From Torymus aiolomorphi (Eukaryota > Arthropoda > Insecta > Hymenoptera > Torymidae), in contig CM070874.1 in assembly GCA_036365515.1 (NCBI GenBank), forward strand, positions 113,195,235-113,259,234: a stretch of 64,000 bases of DNA, read 5' to 3'. The notes under the pieces are model-generated. The model searched no databases. It had not been told where the DNA came from and saw only the letters and a program-made list of their open reading frames with translations. Shown piece by piece: positions 12,590-24,823 of this stretch. The position numbers were made by a program, and so were the translations under genes. Within the stretch, counting starts at the first letter, position 1; each line of letters starts with the position of its first letter.

Positions 12590-13570
12590 TTTAACGTCAA
12601 GCCGGCCAGATTACGTCCTAGGATTTCATTAAAGTCTTAATAACGTTTTCTCAAAGCCAATCAATGCCCGGCCCCGAGATATTATAATTTACAGCTCTGA
12701 CAGCGTTCAAAATATATATATTCCGCAAAAAACAAGAAATAAAATTCCCGGAGAAAACGTCTATTTATATTCGCGTTCTCGCGTCCCTGCGTGGCAAAAA
12801 TTAAAGCAGCAAATTCCCTCGATTGTTATCCATCCCCAGATCCTCTGGAAAATATTTTGGTTATGCACCCTCTCTCTCTCTCTCTCGAGGTCACGTAACA
12901 AGTGCCGCGAACGCTGCCGAAGAGGACCTTGACGTACTCTTCACCAGGCTTTTTTCTTCTCCTTCTCTCTCTCTTGCCTCTATACACTTCCATCGACCGG
13001 CGCTGCTACCACCGCCGCCGCTTCGATTTATATGCTAAGAGAAGATCCGATAAGATCGTTCAATTTTGCAAGGGAAAGTGTCGGGGACGAAACACACGCG
13101 CAAGCTGTCAGCTATAAAAAGAGGAAGAGAAAGAGAGAGAGCATCAGTTGGCACACGACTGCGCCTCGCGCTCGATTTGTACATCTCTCGAGAGGAGTTT
13201 TGAGAAGAGCCACCGCCGCGGTAGTACCGTGCCGCCTCTTGTCGCTCGCACGCTCTCCGGTTCTCTCCGTAGAGCCTTTTTGAATTTATGCATCGAACGG
13301 AGAGAGAGAGACGTGAATGGGGAAGGGGAAGAGTGGATCGGTGAGTGTCGCGGGGATTCATCGAGGTGGATATATATTTTTATAGAATAATAGGGTTTCG
13401 GGGCAAGATTTTATCGCGACAGGGTGTGGGGAGATTGCAGTTTACGATGATACACCGAGATCTCGTTCATAAAAGTAGGAGCTCGCGGGAGTTGGCGTTA
13501 TTGATTCGATGGTTTGAATTTTCATTGGGGGTTAGTTATTTATATAGATCCTTTAGTTTGAAATTTGTCA
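12590..13570. other. Skew-switch unit
   Basis: The left arm (12600-12850) is weak. The core has (CT)n at 12870-12886 on its left side and GAGAGAGAGAG at 13300-13311 on its right. The G/T arm runs from 13320 to 13570. Confidence 0.5.
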
Positions 13571-13689
13571 TATTTAGTTGTACATTCTAATATAAATTTT
13601 CTTTTTAGACTAGAATTCGCTCACAGTTACCGAAATAAATGCAGCCGGATATAAGGACACGTTTTAAATAGATTCATATCTTTTCACGG

Positions 13690-14420
13690 ACGTCCGAATA
13701 TAAAAGTAAATAATGACATGTCATTAAAGCCGTCCCCGACGACGCTGGATCTGCTTTTCTTTGACGAATATCCTATATATATATATACACATTCATCTCG
13801 TTTCAAAAGAATTCCTGGTTAATGAGATTTTCAAAGGATTCGGGAGGCAAAAGTAGCTCTAGCGCGTTATCCTATTGCAAAAGTCGTACGAATATACGCA
13901 CGCATCCCAAACTAATTAGCCGCTCTAGAAAATCCGTACAACATCGGCCGGCCGTAATTATCCAACTTTCATTACCGCGCGCTCGAAACCGTAAACGCAG
14001 CGCTCCTTTTCGACAAATCCCCCCGACGATGCGCTTATCAATCCGGCAGAAGGCAATTAACGTTGCACGGGACAAGTGTTCGCGCGCGCGCGCGCGTAGT
14101 CTTAACGGCCGCGAGATTTATCGACCGCAGACGTTGTTAAAACTTTACGCGTCGAAGGCAGCGGCCCACGCGCGTTCGACGGATTTTACGAGTTCATCAT
14201 TGCGGCCTCGAGAGAGAGTGTAGCTACGGCGGATGAAATAAGTCGGAGCTTCGACGCTGTCTCGTGTGTGTGTGTGTGTGTTAGGAGGAGGAAGAGAAAT
14301 TTGATCGCGGAGAGAGACGTGGAGATACGAGGCGAGAGGGTGTCGGTGTGGGCGGTGAATGTGTTTTCTTTCGCTGCAGGGTTTTTAGGTGAAATATTGA
14401 CGGTATTCGTGGTACATTTT
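13690..14420. other. Skew-switch unit
   Basis: The C/A arm at 13700-13950 leads into a CpG core with an alternating CG tract at about 14081-14097. The G/T arm at 14225-14420 starts with GTGTGTGTGTGTG (14264-14280). Confidence 0.55.
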
Positions 14421-14562
14421 AGAAATTTAGTGCGGGAATCGAGACAGCTCAATAAAAACTGCGGCGTATCGATTGCGACAGGTTCGTCACGCCGCGCGCA
14501 CTTCAAAGTCTCTGTCGTCGTTCTAGCATTTTTCATTGCCCATCACACAATATTCCGACAAT

Positions 14563-14576
14563 AGTATGGCGTTGGG

Positions 14577-14647
<71 letters not shown>

Positions 14648-14733
14648 AAATCGCGTTACCATCCATTACGCCGATTACAGACGTAGCCCCAAAATTCAAT
14701 ATCACGCTCGTGTATAAAACCCAACGCCATACT
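14563..14733. mobile_element. Small TIR element carrying an (AC)n(AT)n microsatellite
   Basis: AGTATGGCGTTGGGTTTTA at 14563-14581 is an exact inverted partner of TAAAACCCAACGCCATACT at 14715-14733. These 19 bp terminal inverted repeats bound a 171 bp insert. An AC tract of about 25 units followed by AT repeats occupies the left interior. There is no coding capacity, and no clear target duplication is seen. Confidence 0.7.
14581..14630 (+). repeat. (AC)n microsatellite
   Basis: About 25 AC units are followed directly by (AT)n to about 14646. The tract sits just inside the left terminal repeat of the surrounding element, so it probably expanded within it. Confidence 0.95.
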
Positions 14734-15560
14734 GCAGACATTTATTGAAATGATTTTCATCCTCGTCCATCCGTCATCGTCAAACGCATACATTCCAAAT
14801 CATCCTATCTCTCTCTCATGCAATTCATTTTGCAGGGAATCTTCATCATCGCTCCCTACATCGTCAAAAACGAACGATCACCCGCCGCACTCGTTCGACT
14901 TAATCAACGCGGCGGCGGCGGTGGCGGCGGCCTCCCCTCTCCACTTGATTTAATGCGCGTTAAGCTAGCACGCGAATTTCCGCGCCGGCCACCGCCGCAC
15001 GTTCAGAGAGAATTTCCCTTCGTTATGCTATACGCGCGCGTGCGCCCGTAGCCGCTTATCCGTCGCGGTCGGAAAATTACCAAATTTCAGGCGCGCACAC
15101 TATATATATATGTTATACTCTAGCCGGGCTGTACGTGATTAGGTCCAGGGCACACGCTGCTGGTGTATATACGTATATTTGAGTTGAGAGCGCTGGCCGG
15201 AGCTAATTTGTTCCGTGTGTCAAAAGGGGAAAATGAGTGTTTGGCCGTGAAAATTCGCGAGGTTTGCGCAAGGACGTGGGAAGTTTCTTTTTTTGTAAGA
15301 GGGAGCAGATTGTTCAAATAGTCGTTTGTGTTGGATAGCAAGAGAGTAGAGGAGAGGAGAGGGGGAGAAGCTAATTTGCGCGGGATAACGAGAAGCGAAA
15401 TTTGGAAAACGCTGGTCGCCGTGTTGGAACATCGTGTTTGCTCATTCTAATGACGTATTACCATATTGTGTGCGCGTTCTTGGAAGAATGTTGACGGAGT
15501 TATAGTTGTCTTGAGTGATGAAATTTCGGTTTGGAAAAGGTCTTGAGATTATGTTTGCTT
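14734..15560. other. Skew-switch unit
   Basis: The C/A arm at 14740-14910 includes CATCCTCGTCCATCCGTC. The core at 14910-15120 has GGCGGCGGCGG repeats and CGCG words. The G/T arm at 15130-15560 includes GAGAGGAGAGGGGGAG. Confidence 0.6.
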
Positions 15561-15782
15561 GGTTTATTCACTTTTCAAATAGATAATATATCGAATAAAG
15601 CAGTATTCAAATAATCGTTGCAATGGTATAGGCGATACCACTAAATTATTAGTATACTTGTGTAGTTTAGAAATATGTCAAGTGATACTATTTTTATATA
15701 TTGTATACATAAAATAAAGACACATAGCTCAAGATTCAATAAAATATAGTTTGCATTACCATGTTGTATTGGCATTAATGTA

Positions 15783-16017
15783 TACCCGTGTAAAAGAAAA
15801 AAGTCTGGGCGAAGTCTTGCAGAAGTCTGGCTTCAAAAGTCTGGCTTGTCGGACGATCCCAGACTTTTTACCAGAATTTTTTCCAGACTTTTTATTTTTT
15901 CTATTAAAAGTCTGGAAAAAAATCTGGCAAAAAATCTGGGACCGTCCGACAAGCCAGACTTTTGAAGCCAGACTTCTGCAAGACTTTGCCCAGACTATTT
16001 TTTTTTTTACACGGGTA
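15783..16017. mobile_element. Palindromic MITE-like element with AGTCTGG sub-repeats
   Basis: The element starts TACCCGTGTAAAA and ends TTTACACGGGTA. The two halves are near-complete inverted copies with only a few mismatches, so the transcript would fold into a stem of about 110 bp. The word AGTCTGG or its complement recurs many times in each half. GTA directly flanks both ends (15780-15782, 16018-16020), a possible 3 bp target duplication. It encodes nothing. Confidence 0.8.
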
Positions 16018-16299
16018 GTAATGTTTATCAAACTCATATTTTTATTATCAACATATTAAAGTTTATTCTACCAAAAAATATATGGGAAGAGGAACTATAT
16101 TTGATTTTACTATGCAATATAGCAACTACCACTAACATATCTTTCTCAGTGTGTTTAGCTTACAAAGATTGCATTATCCGCAAAATCACAACTTTGAATC
16201 CTTTCAAATAAAAAATTCAGCGTTCACGGAAGTTTTTACTTCTCTATTACATATATATTTGACATTATTTATGACGAATCAAACTTTTTACGATTTTTC
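16018..16299. other. AT-rich DNA, no gene seen
   Basis: AT-rich sequence grading into the C/A-rich arm of the next unit. No supported feature. Confidence 0.4.
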
Positions 16300-17120
16300 G
16301 AACACTCCAATTGCAGGACCAAACTCAATTACAAACGTATCAAACTTTATCAAGCCTGCACTAGACCCCGTCCCCCGCGCCATTTCATAATCACCCAAAC
16401 CAATTCCAGTACCCTTCACCCCCGTGAAAAAATAAAACCCAATACGCGCGCGCGCGCGCGCGCATCAGTTGCAGTATCGAAAAAAACCTCGCGCGCGCAC
16501 GAGATATCTCGCTGATTTCGTTCCGGTGATAATAACGCTCGCTCGCTCTCGCCTCGTATTTTGCAATTTCGCGCGGGTCATCGTCCCCTCTGCCCCTATA
16601 CTGCTGCTGCTGCAGAGCGAGAAAGAGTATACACACATACGTATACGGACGCGCGAGTGCGCGGTGATCCGATCGGACGGAACGGAAACACACGGCGCGT
16701 CCCGAGATATGGAATCGATCCGACGCGTCTGTCGCGCGCTGCTGCACCGTGTGCACACATACATTTGGTGTATGATGGGACTTAATATGACGTATCCAAT
16801 GACGTGCGATGGAAATGACGACGATGGCGGTGTCCGGAAGGTTCGCGAGATCGGGTGTCCGCGGTCGATCCGCGCTGGAGAGAAGCGTCTTGCGGTGGAG
16901 GTGGAGGTGGTGCTGCTGGTAGAGTTATGGTGATGGTATGTGGGTACGGTGTGGTGATTGAGAGCAAGAGCTTCGAGAGAGTTTTTTGCAGATAGGTGTG
17001 TAAATGTGGTGTGAAATGCTGGCGACGGAAAACGAATTGGGTTGGTTTGGATTATGTATTTTGCTGATTGAGTTTGAATATATATGAATATACAGGTTTG
17101 GCAATTGGTTTGTCTGAAGC
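16300..17120. other. Skew-switch unit (one of the clearest)
   Basis: Hand count at 16381-16440 gives C22 G3 A23 T12; at 16921-16980 it gives G25 C4 T16 A15. The core between them is CpG-rich and begins with an alternating CG tract. A 230-codon minus-strand open frame spans the unit, but its translation follows the skew and low-complexity composition, so it is not called. Confidence 0.75.
16444..16464. repeat. Alternating CG tract
   Basis: About ten consecutive CG dinucleotides lie at the start of the core. Such alternation favours Z-DNA. Its survival argues against strong germline CpG methylation here. Confidence 0.9.
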
Positions 17121-17329
17121 AATTTATTGATGTTTCGATTTTTCTGAAAGGGACCATTAAAAACTTACATTTTTGAGCAGCTTGTCACGTTCTTTTTTTT
17201 CTCATACCAGTCAATGTAAAGAACTAAAAGCTTAATGTATGACACACACAAGCTCTACTTCAATGCTAAAGTATTATCGTAAAAAATAAAACAAGATATC
17301 TATATGTACAGATACAAGACGAACGAGCC

Positions 17330-18070
17330 AATGTTTACCTTCGCATCGACCAACACCTAATCTATCACACACGACCACGTCAGCTCTTACAAATAACACT
17401 TCTTCTTCCTTCACACTCCACCCATCCCATCAACAATAAATTAAAACATCACCATAACCACCGCTTCCCTAAATATTCCCCATTGCGCAACGAGTACACT
17501 CCCCTCACCTTCGTTAACGAAATCCCTCCGACACGTATATATAAAATTAAAAACGTACTCTTGTATAATACGCGCGTCTATAATGAATTCAGCAGATCAC
17601 CGGCGCGCGCCCGTCTGCGGCTAAAAAAGAACGCGTGTGATGGCGCTGTCGCGCATGTTTACAGGTAATTACGAGGCAGTAGCGATCGGCAGCAAAAATA
17701 AAACAGATGTAAACCCATCTCTCTCTCTCGCTCTCTGCGCGTCTGGCTTTTAATTGCCCATTGCGTCACGTCATCGCGAATATGATGGACGCCCGCGCGC
17801 ATGTATCAGCCATACAGTCACCTGTGGAACTCGCGGTGGAAAAAGTGAGGGAGGGAGAGAGAGAACGCAACATTTTTTGCTCTCATTAAAACTGATTGTA
17901 TGCGCCATCGCGCGTAATTGATTTGTAACGTCCGGATGTACCTTCGATCGCCGATTCTCTCTCTCTCTTTTTTGTTTTGCTAAACGCGGGATGTATTGCT
18001 CGGGTGTATTACAAAATTGATCGGTTTATTAAAACGACCGCGGCTGTGATTAAAGGGCTTACGCGTGTTA
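17330..18070. other. Skew-switch unit
   Basis: The C/A arm at 17330-17500 includes CACACGACCACGTCAGC and CACTCCACCCATCCCATC. The core has (CT)n at 17718-17736 on the left and GAGGGAGGGAGAGAGAG at 17846-17863 on the right. The G/T arm runs to about 18060. Confidence 0.55.
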
Positions 18071-18239
18071 CGGTAAATCGGAACGGATCAATTTAAGCAA
18101 AAAATTATGAATAGCGTTTTAAATATACGATAGCTTTAGGACAATATAATATGGGATACGTGTATTCGAGTGAATCGAATAAATCATAACGAGCTGCAAA
18201 TGCATCTTAAAAATATATCATACAGTTAAAATACTCGAA

Positions 18240-19010
18240 ACAATGCGAAAGTCGCTTTCCTCGGCGTGCGCGCGCGCGGTCATACCACCGCTGCTCGCGT
18301 TATTATTATTATATACGCCGAAATAGCGTTTACCCGTCGCCGCGCTCAAACTTCCTGAAACTGACACACAAAAGTAAATATAATGGCCCCGAGAATTTTA
18401 TCAATGCAGTTAGAAGTTGCATTTTAGCCTGGAGAGCAGAAAAAAAAATTATAAGCATTGTGTTGCTCCTCGCTACATATATCCCTATATACCCGGCGCT
18501 GCTGCTCCGCGCACTCGCATCGCTTTAAAAACTTTAATGTCGACGTGGTCACTGCCCGGAGATAATGCAACAATGGAAACGGGAACGCGAGGCGCAGCGA
18601 GCATGTCGACACTGGAAGAGAGAGAGAGGGAGAGAGGGAACCTCTGGCAAAATCACGCGAGTGGAGCTTTTTTTCGCTGGCTCTCTCGGGCGCTATACGT
18701 GTTTATACACGCTGTAAAAGAAATGTGTTAATTTCAGCGGGCCGGCGAAATTTTTATATCAAATTAAGTTCCTCGCAGGTGTTTATGCGCGGGGGCGAGA
18801 GGAAGAGAGAGAGGTTGAGAGGACGTGAAATTTATGCGCTGCTGCGTCCGCGCGAAATTGGACCTGTCGGTTGACGATTCGAACGGCCGTTATCGCTCGG
18901 GATGGCGTATAATACGCGCGCTCATATGCTAGATAAAGTTTGTTTAATCATTGCTGGTATAGTTTGGATTTAATATTGTCGAGTTGGAGGGGTTATAATA
19001 GAGTTACGTT
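18240..19010. other. Skew-switch unit
   Basis: The left arm is moderate. The core at 18260-18720 has CG alternation, TATTATTATTAT (18299-18311) and GAGAGAGAGAGGGAGAGAG (18617-18635). The G-rich right arm at 18780-19010 includes GCGGGGGCGAGAGG. Confidence 0.45.
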
Positions 19011-19379
19011 ATGAAATTCAGTCGCAGACGCGGTGAAAAAGTTTTCCATACATAATGAAAATCAACCAAATTTCGCGCACTTTATAAAGCTAAACGTATA
19101 TAACTTTATAATTAGTATATATAAGGTACGATAATTCGTGCCTGAAATAGACGTTTCAGCAAAATTTCACTCTAACAGTAAACAGGATACCAGATCTTAA
19201 AAAAAGATAGTATGGAACCGATAGCAGACATGTAATCTTGCGCAGATCCAGTGTATATACACTGTAAAAATTGCTGAAATTGAGTTCTGGTATAAATGAA
19301 ATATTCGATACTGCTTCTTCGAAGAATTTAGACTGACGTGGCGCGCGCAATATTTCAAAACAAGCTTTCCTTTTCAAAA

Positions 19380-20150
19380 ATCCAGGAGTAACTTCGGACC
19401 CCCCCCACATACCGAATAACTTCGTAAATGATACGCGAGAAGTCGCTGCGTCCAGTCGCCGCCGCCGCCGCGCGCGCATTTTACAAAACTGAACTTTAAA
19501 ATTAAAAAACTTTTCTTCTCCCGTCTCTCACACGCGAACATACGTAATCCGCACGCGCGTCTTTTTCTCCACTCTTTTTTTTGCAAAAACTTTCGCGTGT
19601 CAGAGACACACCTCGTCGGCACTCTTATATACCCCCGAAGGAATCACACCTCCTTCTGGACATATCACCGGGAAGACGTCGCGCTGCACTGTATACGCGT
19701 GAGAAACCGTCGCGCGGAGAATTCATTCGGACGGCAGAGAGACGTCGACGAAAACGAGAATTGCCTCCATTATGAATGTATTCATAGTACGGCCGGCGTC
19801 AATGAGACAACACTGCGGCGACAGCTGTGTGACACTCCGTGAGCGCCCGATCGATCCGAGGACGAGAGACAGAGCGAGAGAGCGCGGATGTAGCGGTGTA
19901 CGCCACGCGATAAATGCGAGAGAGAGGATCTTTCGAAAATACCCCACGCGGTGCGGTTGTCGATATTTTCGCTCGCTCGCTGTGCTTTCGCTTTCGATGT
20001 ACGCGCGGTGGGTATTGGGCACGGTCTTTTGTGCGGATGATGCGCTGTTGGATGATTTTCTTTGGCTTTGGGGGTGGTGAGATAGGTAAAAGGCTAGTTC
20101 TTTGTGTGGTTTTTGATTTTTATTTGTGGGAGAAATATATTTATTTTTAA
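19380..20150. other. Skew-switch unit
   Basis: The C-rich arm starts with CCCCCCC at 19400. The CpG core at 19450-19990 has GAGAGACAGAGCGAGAGAG on its right side. The G/T arm at 20010-20150 includes GGCTTTGGGGGTGGTGAG. Confidence 0.55.
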
Positions 20151-20289
20151 ATTTGAGTTCGTAAAAAAAGGCAATAGAAATGCATTTTTCTTAAACTTCG
20201 TTATCTATAGACTTTTAATATTGGAAGATGCTTGCACAGAAAAAAAAGAACCATTACAGAAGAGTACATAACACGATAAGAGCGACTTT

Positions 20290-21190
20290 ATTGAATCAAT
20301 CAAAAATGATAAAATCACCGTCAAACCAATCGAACGGAACCAAGGTCAAGCCCGCCTCTATTCTCGTCCTCTCCGTACCGCTCCGAAACTCCACCACCTC
20401 GGGGCAATCTTTATCTCCGCGCCGTGCTATTTTTACACACCTCTCGCGCCCTTCGCACCCACGTCCGGATAAATCAGTCAATCCGCGAGCGTATCATAAT
20501 TTAAAAGAAAAAAAAGCCAGACAGACCCTCGCCATTTACAACCCCTACAGAAAAAAAAAAAACGAAAAAACGCTCGCGGAAATCCCATTATAACCCCCCT
20601 GTGATGCGACTTTCGCGTCCGATGCGAGACAAGGCAATTTCTTTTTTTCTCTCCCTCTCTCTCTCTTCTTCCGTCCCGGGAAATTACTATTCGAAATTCG
20701 GCCTCTGTGCACGCGACTCGCATACATAGATACATATATATACACGCATAGGGTTAGAGAGGGAGAGAAAAAGGGAAGAGAAAAAGCGAGCGCGCACGCC
20801 AGCTGCGGTGTCGGTCACTTCTCATACAAAATGCATCCAGCCGTCGCGCGCTTTCTCTTTCGCCCCCCACCGAATTCGCACCCACGCGGAAGCTGCGAAA
20901 TGGTATATTGAGGGAGAGACGAGAGGGAAGCCCACGCAACGCGGGCGCGCGCGCGCGAGGAAAAAGTTAATATTGGGAGGTGAAAAATGACGGGGAGGGG
21001 GATTAGGATTCATGGTGGGTGCGGAGAGTTTATAAATTATTAATTTAATTTGCCGAGAGTATGGGGTGGGGTATATTGAGTTGAGCGGGAAATGTAGCTT
21101 TTGGAAACTCGTGTTTAGTATTTTGCTATTGTTTTGGCATTGCGTTGGTTCTCCAGTGTTCGGGTTATTTATTTATTTTACAATATGTTT
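20290..21190. other. Skew-switch unit
   Basis: The C/A arm at 20290-20600 is followed by TCTCTCCCTCTCTCTCTC (20648-20668). GAGAGGGAGAG at 20756-20766 and CG alternation at 20945 come next. The G/T arm at 20960-21180 includes ATGGGGTGGGGTATATTGAG. Confidence 0.6.
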
Positions 21191-21419
21191 ATTCGAGCGC
21201 GAGATGTGATATGAAACCGAGAAGATTAATCCGGGTAATTGCATTTATTCGTCAAACGTATATATATTTAGGCATGTATAAAGCCAAAGTATTTATTTAA
21301 AAGTCAACAAGGTTCAGCCAAAATTTAATTTAGCGTATATTCTATAAAATATCTAAAATATAGCCAACGTCGAAATTTCATATTTTGGTCGCCGTATTAT
21401 TATTATTAAATATTACCGC

Positions 21420-22500
21420 TTTATACTCACTTCATACTCTAATATCGCCAACTGTCCAAATTAATTTTGAACGCAAACGAACGGCCCGTCCGATACAAAC
21501 ACACACAGCGGAACGCTTTCGACTATTCATTTCGACTAAACGCTCGCGAATTCACGATTAAACGCTTCGGACGGGTGGCTCAATATAGGTATATAATATA
21601 GGAAAAGAGATAGACGCGTGACGGACGGACGGCGCGTGGGAGACGCAATCGACGCTTCGAATTTATCGATATATATACATCGCTTGTCAGTTTTTTCTCT
21701 ACGCTTTATTTTAACATTCCTTCACTTTTATTATCATTTCCTCCCCTACTGCTACTCCCGCGCGTCCTTCGTTTTTCGCGTGCGATTTCGCTATATTTTT
21801 TTTCCATGCGCGTTACGAGGGCGAGTTACGAGCGTCTGCACGCGCACACGAAAAAAAAAATGTAGGATGAAAAATGTATATTCGCGCTGATACGATTTTT
21901 TACGGCACGCGTGCGTGCGCCCATCATCCATTAGGTTCTTATAAATTGAACTTTATCCTTCGCGCTAATAAAATCGCGACTCTTTACGGGCATGCGTATA
22001 TATATAAACGTACGAAAATGACGTACAAAGCCCTAGGCCCGCCGGAATCCATTTTTACTCTGCGCTGAAAATACACCGGGCAGGTGGGCTGCTTGTATGC
22101 GCGGTAATTGTTGCGAGAGTGAGCAGCGATAGCGAGAAATTAAAAATGCGTGCGGCGAGATAAAAAAATTTCATTTTACGAAATGATAACCCGAGGGGAC
22201 GGGAGAGAGACGCGGTGATGAGATTGCGCGTACATCTGGAATGCATATACGTGTGTGCGCACGCGCGAGCGGCAGAGATTGTACATATATATAAACGTTT
22301 ATTTAACAGGCGTATCGCGCGAGAGATGGTTTTATGCAACCGCTTCGCTTTTTGCGACCCAAAAAAAACAAAAAACAACCCGCGGTTCCGACCGATTTCA
22401 CGCGCTTGCTGCGCTGATGGTTTGATGATAAAGTGAAATATATATGCACGCGTAATGATAAAATTTTGTGTGACGTTTTATTAATATGATTATGTTTTTT
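21420..22500. other. Skew-switch unit (weaker)
   Basis: The C/A arm at 21420-21560 (ACACACACAGCGG) leads into a long CpG-rich core with TATATATA words. The right arm is short and mixed with T-rich DNA before the splice-like site at 22.5 kb. Confidence 0.4.
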
Positions 22501-22572
22501 TTATTGTTTCAGGTATGTCAAACAAAGGTGTTTACCGTACGTAGAGATTAGAGTGACTACGTTTCCGTAAGT
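22501..22572 (+). other. Candidate recursive splice site with downstream 5' splice site
   Basis: A pyrimidine-rich run ends in TTGTTTCAG with AG at 22511-22512. It is followed at once by GTATGT, so a 3' and a 5' splice site are fused. A consensus GTAAGT starts at 22567, defining a possible 54 nt exon (22513-22566). This layout matches recursive-splicing ratchet points known from long insect introns. It could also be chance or an ordinary small exon. Confidence 0.35.
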
Positions 22573-22819
22573 TTGCCGAATTTTTGTATTATCTTGAGTA
22601 AACGGAAGAGTGTATTTTTAAAGAAATGTCGCCGGTGATAAACCATGACGTACGCGTCACATATAAGATTGTCATGTATACAGCTAACCGACGAAAATAG
22701 TCTTATGTTAATGGTCGCAAAGTTCGAAAAATAAAGTAACTGGATATAAATATATCAAACCCGTATAACTTATTTTTCGGTGTAACTAAAAAAAAAAAGT
22801 TAATCGAATCTTCCCAAAG

Positions 22820-23820
22820 CTCGCTCTTTTTCTCTCTGCGACCTTCCACAACCAGTCCAATAACAAACACGTGTCATCCGCACCGTAAAAACTCATTAGT
22901 CTCAAAATGACGGAATCATCAGCAATATCACATTTCAAAAAACTACCAGCCTCACAACATCCGATGAAAAAAAAAACTCCTTTCCACGAATGCACCGCTC
23001 CAAGGCTACTATATTCCCCGCTCGCCGGCATCGCATCATCATCGTCATTTTTTGCGGCCCGATCTGAACGCGCGCGCGCGCGAACCCATTGGCTTACTTT
23101 TTCGCGTCAGCCTCACACACACACACACACACACTTCCATGTATTATATATACCCCTCGCGTGAGAGCGAGATATTTCAAGGACTCGCAAGGCGCGCGCG
23201 AGAAAGAGATTCTTACATCCATTTGCACGCGCGCATGCGCTCATCACGCGAATAATTAACGGCTCGCTCGTTCCTTGGCCTTCGCCCTTTCTCTTTCTCG
23301 CGAATATACGTACGATATACGTATTTACGTATACACACGTATGCGCGCGCGCTCGTTCATTGAATCCCCTGCGCGTGCACGCTGTTTGCCTCAATCATTT
23401 TCTCCCTTTCTCTTTCGCGCTCGCGCACCTTGCATCCATTCACTCGGCGTGTATAAACACATATACACACACACATGCGCGTGTGTATAGTAGATGTACG
23501 GTTCTCAAATGCGTTCTGGCTCTCGTGCTCATTATCGTTATTTACTGTTTACTTTCGCGCGCTCGCGCGTAAGCAAGCGAGCAGGCGCTATCTATCTTAT
23601 CTCGCAACGGTTTTGCGCGCTCGGGGGGTTCAGAGGTTCAAAGCGAGCTGCGGTTCTTTTCGAGGTCTTCTTTATGCCTTCTCCGCGCTATAGGCGCATG
23701 AGAAGAGGAGATTCCGAGTAAGTAGACATACGCATATGAGCTTGCATATGCGTGTCTAGTTTCTAATTACCTTTGGCGAGAGATGGAGAATGATTGTTGT
23801 CTGTCTGGGAAAATTGATTT
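22820..23820. other. Skew-switch unit
   Basis: The C/A arm at 22830-23010 is followed by a core with CG alternation (23073-23083), (CA)n at 23113-23131 and ACACACAC at about 23466. The G/T arm spans 23610-23830. Confidence 0.55.
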
Positions 23821-23929
23821 AGTGGAAAGGAGCTAACGCGCGCGTATACAGACGCGAGATGTCTAAATATTGCGCCACCCGCAGGGGGAATGTAATAGGA
23901 CGTATAACGCTTGCAGGAATGTGCCTCTC

Positions 23930-24620
23930 TCGCATTTTCATTCCCCATATCAACGTCCATGAACTCTTTCAGAGATATCACATATAGATACTCCATTCAA
24001 CTTTCATCTCCTCCAGAATTCCGCTTATTATACGTGTATTCGATTACATCCTCCTTATCAGAAATTCCTAATACTTTCGCGTTCCAACACAAAAGAACCA
24101 TCCATAACCGCACGCGCGCAATCCTCCCCTAACCAAATTATACAAAAGCCGCACACCTATATATACTCTGAGGTATACCCGAACCTACATCCCACTGCCC
24201 TTCTCTCTGGCCTCCCCCTTGCAATGCGTGCGCGCGATCCAATGTATAAAGCGCGGGGGCAGTGGGACACGCGCATTCCGCAGCGGTCGACATACACACA
24301 CACACAGGTTGGCATCCAATATTCCGTCGATAGGTCGCGGTTGCGGGGAGAGAGGCAGCCGCCGCCGGCGGTATGCGCGCGACGTGCCCTAAGAGGACGC
24401 CGCGCGGCGCGAGCAAAACTAATATAGGAGGGGTGGAGGTGGAGGTGGATTGGATTGTACCCCATTGGTCTTATTGCGAAATTTTCGATGAGAGAAGTTG
24501 GAAGTGGGTTGCGGGGATGGTACACTGGTGAGGAGTGGTTATAATTGTGAGCGGTGGTGTTGGGGCAGGGTTGTTCAAGTTTCGTGAAAGAATGGTAAGT
24601 TTCTGATTGTATATAGGTAG
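23930..24620. other. Skew-switch unit (clear)
   Basis: Hand count at 24061-24120 gives C20 G8 A21 T11; at 24481-24540 it gives G26 C4 T17 A13. The core at 24200-24420 is CpG-rich with a CACACACACACA tract. Minus-strand open frames of 96 and 204 codons overlap the right arm but resemble no family and follow composition. Confidence 0.7.
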
Positions 24621-24823
24621 CGACCCACGTAATAAAAATTGTGTTTGGGCTGGCATCAACGTCCTCACACAGCTTGACTTCTGCGTTTTGCGCGAGGATC
24701 TGTGCAGCTGAAACGTTTCCTTTAGTCCCGCACTTTGACTTACAGCCCTGACATCGGACATTTTTACTCAAGTATTGTCATACGCCACCTATCGGTAGTC
24801 GCTAGCACTTGAACACTTTATTG

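Noticed and set aside
16465..17157. 230-codon minus-strand open frame
   Set aside because: It runs across a skew switch, its residues follow base composition (Thr/Ser/Pro-rich, then Arg-rich), and it has no domain or relatives that I recognise.
24157..24771. 204-codon minus-strand frame starting with a Cys-rich stretch (MSKNVRCQGCKSKCG)
   Set aside because: The Cys-rich start is short, and the rest follows G/T-arm composition and a CpG core. No family match and no supporting splice signals.
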